From: Spirochaetales bacterium
GTDB lineage: Bacteria > Spirochaetota > Spirochaetia > SZUA-6 > DRHE01
Assembly (NCBI GenBank): GCA_023136785.1
Contig: JAGLQP010000056.1
Span: 1-8,894, forward strand
Length of the DNA: 8,894 nt
Direction: 5' to 3'
Shown here: positions 6,748 to 8,894 of the stretch, piece by piece
How positions within the stretch are numbered: the first letter of the stretch is position 1
Layout of the letters: each line of letters begins with the position of its first letter
Notes under the pieces: model-generated
What the model saw: only the letters and a program-made list of their open reading frames with translations
What the model was told of the DNA's origin: nothing
Database searches by the model: none
Program-made: the position numbers and the translations under genes

Positions 6748-8764
6748 ATTTTATTTTTTTTCGTAGCGACACCGGGGCATAGGCCCGCCCGGATCCGCTG
6801 AAATATTTGGAGAAGAATTCGTAGTAGTTCAACCTCAACGACTGGATTCCTGCGGACAGTCCTTCCAGAAGGATGATCAGGACGTTGCCCGCGACCAGAA
6901 CCAGGTACGAGCCGATCGTGTAGCTCCCGGAGGGACCGCTGAGCATATCGGCAATCGAGAAGAAGGCGATCACCAGACTGACATGGGCGATTCCCAATCC
7001 GGCCACCCGCATGAAAGACAGTGTATTGGCAAGATACCCGGAAAATATCTCCAGGATCTCCACGATCCATTCCATGAAAAAATCCACAGGCGTAAAAAAG
7101 GTAAAGGGCTTTCGTGGTTTGTGGAAAGAATACTCGAGCACGGGCTTCAGGGTCAGCAGGAGCACGGGAATCCCGATCAGAAGGAAGAGCAGATTCAAAT
7201 CGGGCAGCTGCCTGTAGTCATGCCTGACAAAGTACACAGCCGCGTACACCCCGGCCCCGTAGATCCAGCCGCCGATCAGCCCGCCCTTGTCGAAAAACAG
7301 CCGAAACCACCTGCTCTTGGCAACGCAGTTGATCCAGTTCAAGACGAGTCCGAGGGCGATCACGGCAATCCCGAAGTAGACGGTAATGGCCAACACACCG
7401 TATATATCGGTAACCAGGCCCCCTCCCCCATGTCCGGCCACGACTCCGTGGTAGTCGAACCAGAGAGGAGCAAACCACTTCATCCCGAAGTAGGATCCGA
7501 AGAGGATCCCCGCAACCACGGCGGCTGCCCCACAGTAGGCGATCAAATGTAGCAGATTGCGCACACCCGAGCGGGCGCCCTTGTACAGGATAGATCCGAG
7601 CAATCCCAAGACTAGCAGCACCGCTCCATGTCCCGCGTCTCCGAACATCAGGCCGAACATGATCAGGAAGGTCACAGCGACCAGGGGCGTGGGATCGATG
7701 GTCCCGTACTCCGGAATCGAGTAGTTGGTAACCAGCATCTGAAAGGGTGAGAGAAACTTGGGATTCCTCATCTGCACCGGCACCGACGCGGGCTGCTCTG
7801 CCTCCCGGGGCTGATGCCACTCGAGATAGCAGCGCCCGTCGGTTACCCTCCGAATCGCCTCAGCCAGGACGGGCCTTTTACTCGAGGGCAGCCACCCGGA
7901 AAAGATGACCGTTCGGGAGGTTTTACTGAAGAAGGACTGAACTCTGGCGTACAGCTCGTTCAGACGCAGGTTGGTCCACATCTGCTCGAGGGCTGGGCGT
8001 TTTTCCCGGATCAGGGACTCTACCTTGGATTTCAGCTCTTCCTGTTCGTCCTTGAGCAGCTCGAGTTTTTCCCGCAAGTTTTCCTGAACCTGATCCTTCT
8101 TTCCGACGAGTTCGCGGGGAAGATGCACGTCGGTCCAACCGAACTTGTCGAGGATCCGGTTGGTGAGGGTCTCGTCCCGCTTCATGGTAATCAGAAGCAG
8201 GAGAGCTTGGTCCTCCTGGGTGCCGATCTCCATCTTCACACTGGGGGTGTCACTGAGAGCCTGGTCGAAGGACTCGATCAAAAGCTTGCGGATCGATCCG
8301 GTCTGGATGCTCAAGTAGGAATACTGGGAACGGGCTTCAACCACCTCACTCAAGCTGCCGAACAGCTGGAGTTGCCGCTCGATATCTTCGAGCCTGAGGA
8401 TCTCCTGCTGGCGGGCGCTCTGCCGGTCCCGAATCGTCTGCACCGATGCGGACAGGTTGTCGAGGATCTTGGTGGTTTCCTCCAGATCGACCGCCTGCAG
8501 ATCCTCCACTTTCAGATCCGCTCCCGAAGGCGGCTGATCGTCGACCATGGCGAAGAATCCCTCGATGCGCCGACGAATCTCGGTGATCATAGCCTCGGCG
8601 ACCCGGGGAGTCACCTCCTCCACCTGGGGGCCGATATCCCGATCCACCTCGGTGATGCGAACGAAGTGGAGAAGCCCGAGGCGGAGAAGCTCCTTGGTCA
8701 CTCCGTCGGTGTCGTGATCAAGCACCACCGCCACTACCTGCTGCATCTGTTCGGTAAAGATCAT
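6746..8764 (-). CDS. atpI: V/A-type ATPase subunit I (a subunit, membrane stator)
   Basis: A 672-residue protein, normal length for subunit I. Residues 1 to about 340 are the cytoplasmic arm, including a coiled coil at about 223-256 and IFSGWLPSSKRPVL (287-300). The membrane part starts after PEYGTIDPTP (351-360), followed by the diagnostic FLIMFGLMFGDAGHG (366-380). About seven to eight hydrophobic segments follow. The essential arginine that interacts with the c-ring carboxylate is most likely Arg586, in NTLSFMRVAGLGIAHVSL (580-597). A second conserved arginine, Arg644, lies in EGLSAGIQSLRLNYYEFFSK (634-653). The protein forms the ion half-channels and joins the peripheral stalks to the membrane. 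A glycine-rich loop, GHGGGG (444-449), lies between membrane segments. The ATG overlaps the stop of subunit C (ATGA). The end is a lysine-rich tail encoded by an A-rich run. Confidence 0.96.
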   Translation of the reverse strand: MIFTEQMQQVVAVVLDHDTDGVTKELLRLGLLHFVRITEVDRDIGPQVEEVTPRVAEAMITEIRRRIEGFFAMVDDQPPSGADLKVEDLQAVDLEETTKILDNLSASVQTIRDRQSARQQEILRLEDIERQLQLFGSLSEVVEARSQYSYLSIQTGSIRKLLIESFDQALSDTPSVKMEIGTQEDQALLLLITMKRDETLTNRILDKFGWTDVHLPRELVGKKDQVQENLREKLELLKDEQEELKSKVESLIREKRPALEQMWTNLRLNELYARVQSFFSKTSRTVIFSGWLPSSKRPVLAEAIRRVTDGRCYLEWHQPREAEQPASVPVQMRNPKFLSPFQMLVTNYSIPEYGTIDPTPLVAVTFLIMFGLMFGDAGHGAVLLVLGLLGSILYKGARSGVRNLLHLIAYCGAAAVVAGILFGSYFGMKWFAPLWFDYHGVVAGHGGGGLVTDIYGVLAITVYFGIAVIALGLVLNWINCVAKSRWFRLFFDKGGLIGGWIYGAGVYAAVYFVRHDYRQLPDLNLLFLLIGIPVLLLTLKPVLEYSFHKPRKPFTFFTPVDFFMEWIVEILEIFSGYLANTLSFMRVAGLGIAHVSLVIAFFSIADMLSGPSGSYTIGSYLVLVAGNVLIILLEGLSAGIQSLRLNYYEFFSKYFSGSGRAYAPVSLRKKIK

Positions 8765-8894
8765 ATCACCGCCAGGATGCGCTCCTCCGGCCAGTTGTAG
8801 AACTTGGCGTTCAGGACCGTCATGATTTTCCTTATCTCGTTTGCCTTGAGGATAAAATAGGCCAGAATGATACCGATTGTGAAGGGGTAGCCGG
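8761..8894 (-). CDS. atpC: V/A-type ATPase subunit C, C-terminal fragment
   Basis: Only the last 43 codons and a TGA stop fall in the window; the rest lies beyond the right edge. The frame runs GYPF, a hydrophobic helix IGIILAYFILK, then ANEIRKIMTVLNAKFY and NWPEERILAVI. This matches the C-terminal pattern of V/A subunit C (AC39/d-type), in which a helix ending in K.NEIRN/K is followed by a short basic helix and a PEERI-like end. Subunit C is the socket that links the central shaft to the proteolipid ring. The TGA overlaps the ATG of subunit I in an ATGA, which confirms that it belongs to the same operon. Other readings are unlikely, but the fragment is short. Confidence 0.8.
   Translation of the reverse strand, partial: GYPFTIGIILAYFILKANEIRKIMTVLNAKFYNWPEERILAVI

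Larger units (their letters stand above)
642..8894 (-). other. V/A-type ATPase operon with Usp-EIIA tail (C-I-K-F-E-A-B-D-usp-EIIA), partial at its 5' end
   Basis: Ten same-strand genes are joined by overlaps or gaps of at most 20 bp. No gap has room for an internal promoter outside coding sequence, and I see no hairpin plus T-run terminator between genes. The first gene is cut by the window edge, so the promoter is not visible. No terminator is apparent after the last gene either: its stop codon overlaps that of the convergent phosphatase gene. Confidence 0.88.

Noticed and set aside
6746..6765. A run of eight A residues on the coding strand near the end of subunit I, followed by an in-frame link through the stop codon to K
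   Set aside because: Slippage or read-through here could in principle extend subunit I. However, the Lys-rich end is a normal tail, the K gene has its own strong ribosome site, and nothing else supports recoding.
7814..8800. A 328-codon open frame on the plus strand opposite subunit I
   Set aside because: It is antisense to the coiled-coil part of subunit I, shows no family motif and has a composition typical of a shadow frame.

Overview
The window carries most of a bacterial V/A-type (rotary) ATPase operon on the minus strand. It is followed on the same strand by two small regulatory-type genes, a UspA-family protein and an EIIA(Ntr)/fructose-type PTS protein. A convergent, 5'-truncated histidinol-phosphatase-like gene of the PHP family lies on the plus strand at the left edge. 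There are no RNA genes, insertion sequences, CRISPR arrays or long non-coding stretches; the whole window is coding apart from gaps of 20 bases or less.

Layout in the direction of transcription (right to left): the last 43 codons of subunit C (8894-8761), subunit I/a (8764-6746), proteolipid K/c (6736-6356), subunit F (6344-6039), subunit E (6042-5407), catalytic subunit A (5434-3659), subunit B (3669-2245), subunit D (2235-1597), UspA-like (1600-1112), EIIA-like (1091-642). Junctions are very tight: ATGA overlaps at C/I and D/Usp, a GTGA overlap at F/E, 28 bp of overlap at E/A, 11 bp at A/B, and gaps of 9-20 bp elsewhere. This is the signature of one translationally coupled polycistronic unit. 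Its promoter and the remaining stalk subunit (G/H), if present, must lie beyond the right edge.

Together the genes make the A3B3 catalytic head, the central rotor shaft D/F with the C socket, one recognisable peripheral stalk component (E), and the membrane motor I plus the K ring. The enzyme couples ATP synthesis or hydrolysis to ion movement across the cytoplasmic membrane. The sequence does not settle the direction. The ion site in K lacks the usual sodium ligands, which leans towards protons.

Organism: a bacterium, judging by strong Shine-Dalgarno sequences, ATG/GTG/TTG starts and a PTS-type EIIA. The DNA is moderately GC-rich. A lineage such as the former Deltaproteobacteria or a similar anaerobic group is possible, but this is only a guess. 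The most interesting points are the coupled Usp-EIIA pair at the tail of the ATPase operon and the unusual subunit order C-I-K-F-E-A-B-D. I found no convincing evidence of a wholly new system.
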